Source: Diogma glabrata
Lineage: Eukaryota; Arthropoda; Insecta; Diptera; Cylindrotomidae
Assembly: GCA_963693315.1 (NCBI GenBank)
Contig: OY856188.1
Coordinates: forward strand, 191,273,049 to 191,337,048
Length of the DNA stretch: 64,000 nucleotides
Reading direction: 5' to 3'
Part shown: positions 63,561-64,000 of the stretch, in pieces
Layout of the letters: the number at the start of each line of letters is the position of its first letter
Position numbering within the stretch: position 1 is the first letter of the stretch
The notes under the pieces: generated by a model
Told to the model about the DNA's origin: nothing
The model's input: only the letters and a program-made list of their open reading frames with translations
Database searches by the model: none
Translations under genes and position numbers: made by a program

Positions 63561-64000
63561 AAGGATTATTTCACAGCTAAGATTGAGGGTACTACCGTTG
63601 ACTGAATATAGTCCATCCGCCACCACCCCCAAGATGTCACCTTGGCTACTGATATCTCACTGCTATTGCCAGTGGTATGTGATATCTCACGTTAACTCGT
63701 ATGTCAATAGCAGGGACTGGAGTACGCAGGGTTGTCACACCCGTAGATCAAAAATAAAAAAATTTTCAAAAGAATAAAAATTGATCCCTCCATGCGGAAA
63801 GGGTAGAAATATCCTCTACACAGCGCTCAAAATAATACACAAAATACTTCTATTATAAATAACACTTAAAACTTTATTTACAAAAACTAATTTTAAATAT
63901 AACTTCTATTTACACGATTTTATATGCACGGTAGAACGTTTTGTTCACAATTAATTTATTTCAATGCCATTTATCGCAATTTTAATTAAAACTTTACCAT
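63561..64000. other. Right-edge noncoding sequence
   Basis: The part 63580-63760 is richer in G+C than average and contains gatatctcactgctattgcc, the inverse of the repeat at 24950-24990, flanked by direct gatatctcac copies (63651, 63681). Frames here are short and unconvincing. The last 200 bp is A+T-rich. Confidence 0.45.

Overview
The window reads as nuclear DNA of an arthropod, most likely an insect. It is visibly A+T-rich, protein-coding sequence is split by introns, its one intact gene is closely similar to the fly polarity scaffold Patj, and almost everything else is eukaryotic transposable-element DNA (hAT, PIF/Harbinger-like, foldback and palindromic MITEs, LINEs, a Penelope-like element and a Ty3/gypsy element). 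No bacterial operon, CRISPR array or rRNA was seen. The order of insect cannot be settled from the sequence alone.

Layout. 0-2 kb: a cut-off unrecognised coding fragment at the left edge (minus) and two possible 5' exons with consensus splice donors on opposite strands. 3.8-6.3 kb: a decayed low-density-lipoprotein-receptor gene (megalin/LRP2-like, minus), broken by stops and frameshifts, with one exon duplicated in inverted orientation around a LINE 3' end. 7.0-7.1 kb: a possible last coding exon of an unknown plus-strand gene. 8.6-16.3 kb: a deep nest of palindromic DNA transposons whose insertion order can be read from target-site duplications and empty sites. 16.4-20.6 kb: a TTA-flanked MITE, three head-to-tail MITEs sharing TATA junctions, and a CTG-flanked Harbinger-like element carrying a small spliced Myb/SANT-type gene. 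21.7-24.7 kb: a degenerate LINE. 25.5-26.5 kb: a tRNA-like fragment and a hAT element with a perfect 8-bp duplication. 27.2-34.8 kb: LINE copies, several in opposing orientation, ending at a 200-N gap. 35.3-36.3 kb: a rearranged Penelope-like element. 36.5-38.5 kb: a long foldback element.

38.8-40.8 kb is the only intact gene: Patj, with four PDZ domains in one long exon. The usual N-terminal L27 domain is not in this exon and was not found upstream. It should encode the Crumbs-complex scaffold of epithelial cells.

41-48 kb holds four long palindromes and a TTAA-flanked MITE. 50.4-58.1 kb is a Ty3/gypsy element (minus) with gag, protease, reverse transcriptase, RNase H and integrase remnants. 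It was later hit by a hAT element between protease and RT, and by a second hAT element (with zf-BED and dimerisation remnants) in its 5' LTR; that second element in turn holds a small MITE. 58-64 kb is dispersed and tandem repeat DNA, a second copy of a MITE from the 11.8-kb region, a CT-rich microsatellite and a LINE-tailed repeat matching the one next to the gap.

Apart from Patj, the sequence is best read as a record of successive transposon insertions. I found no multi-gene system. The most unusual items are the Harbinger-type Myb gene, the nested insertion histories, the transposon end arrays resembling transcription-factor sites, and the broken megalin locus. Family names rest on motif recognition only; no database was searched.
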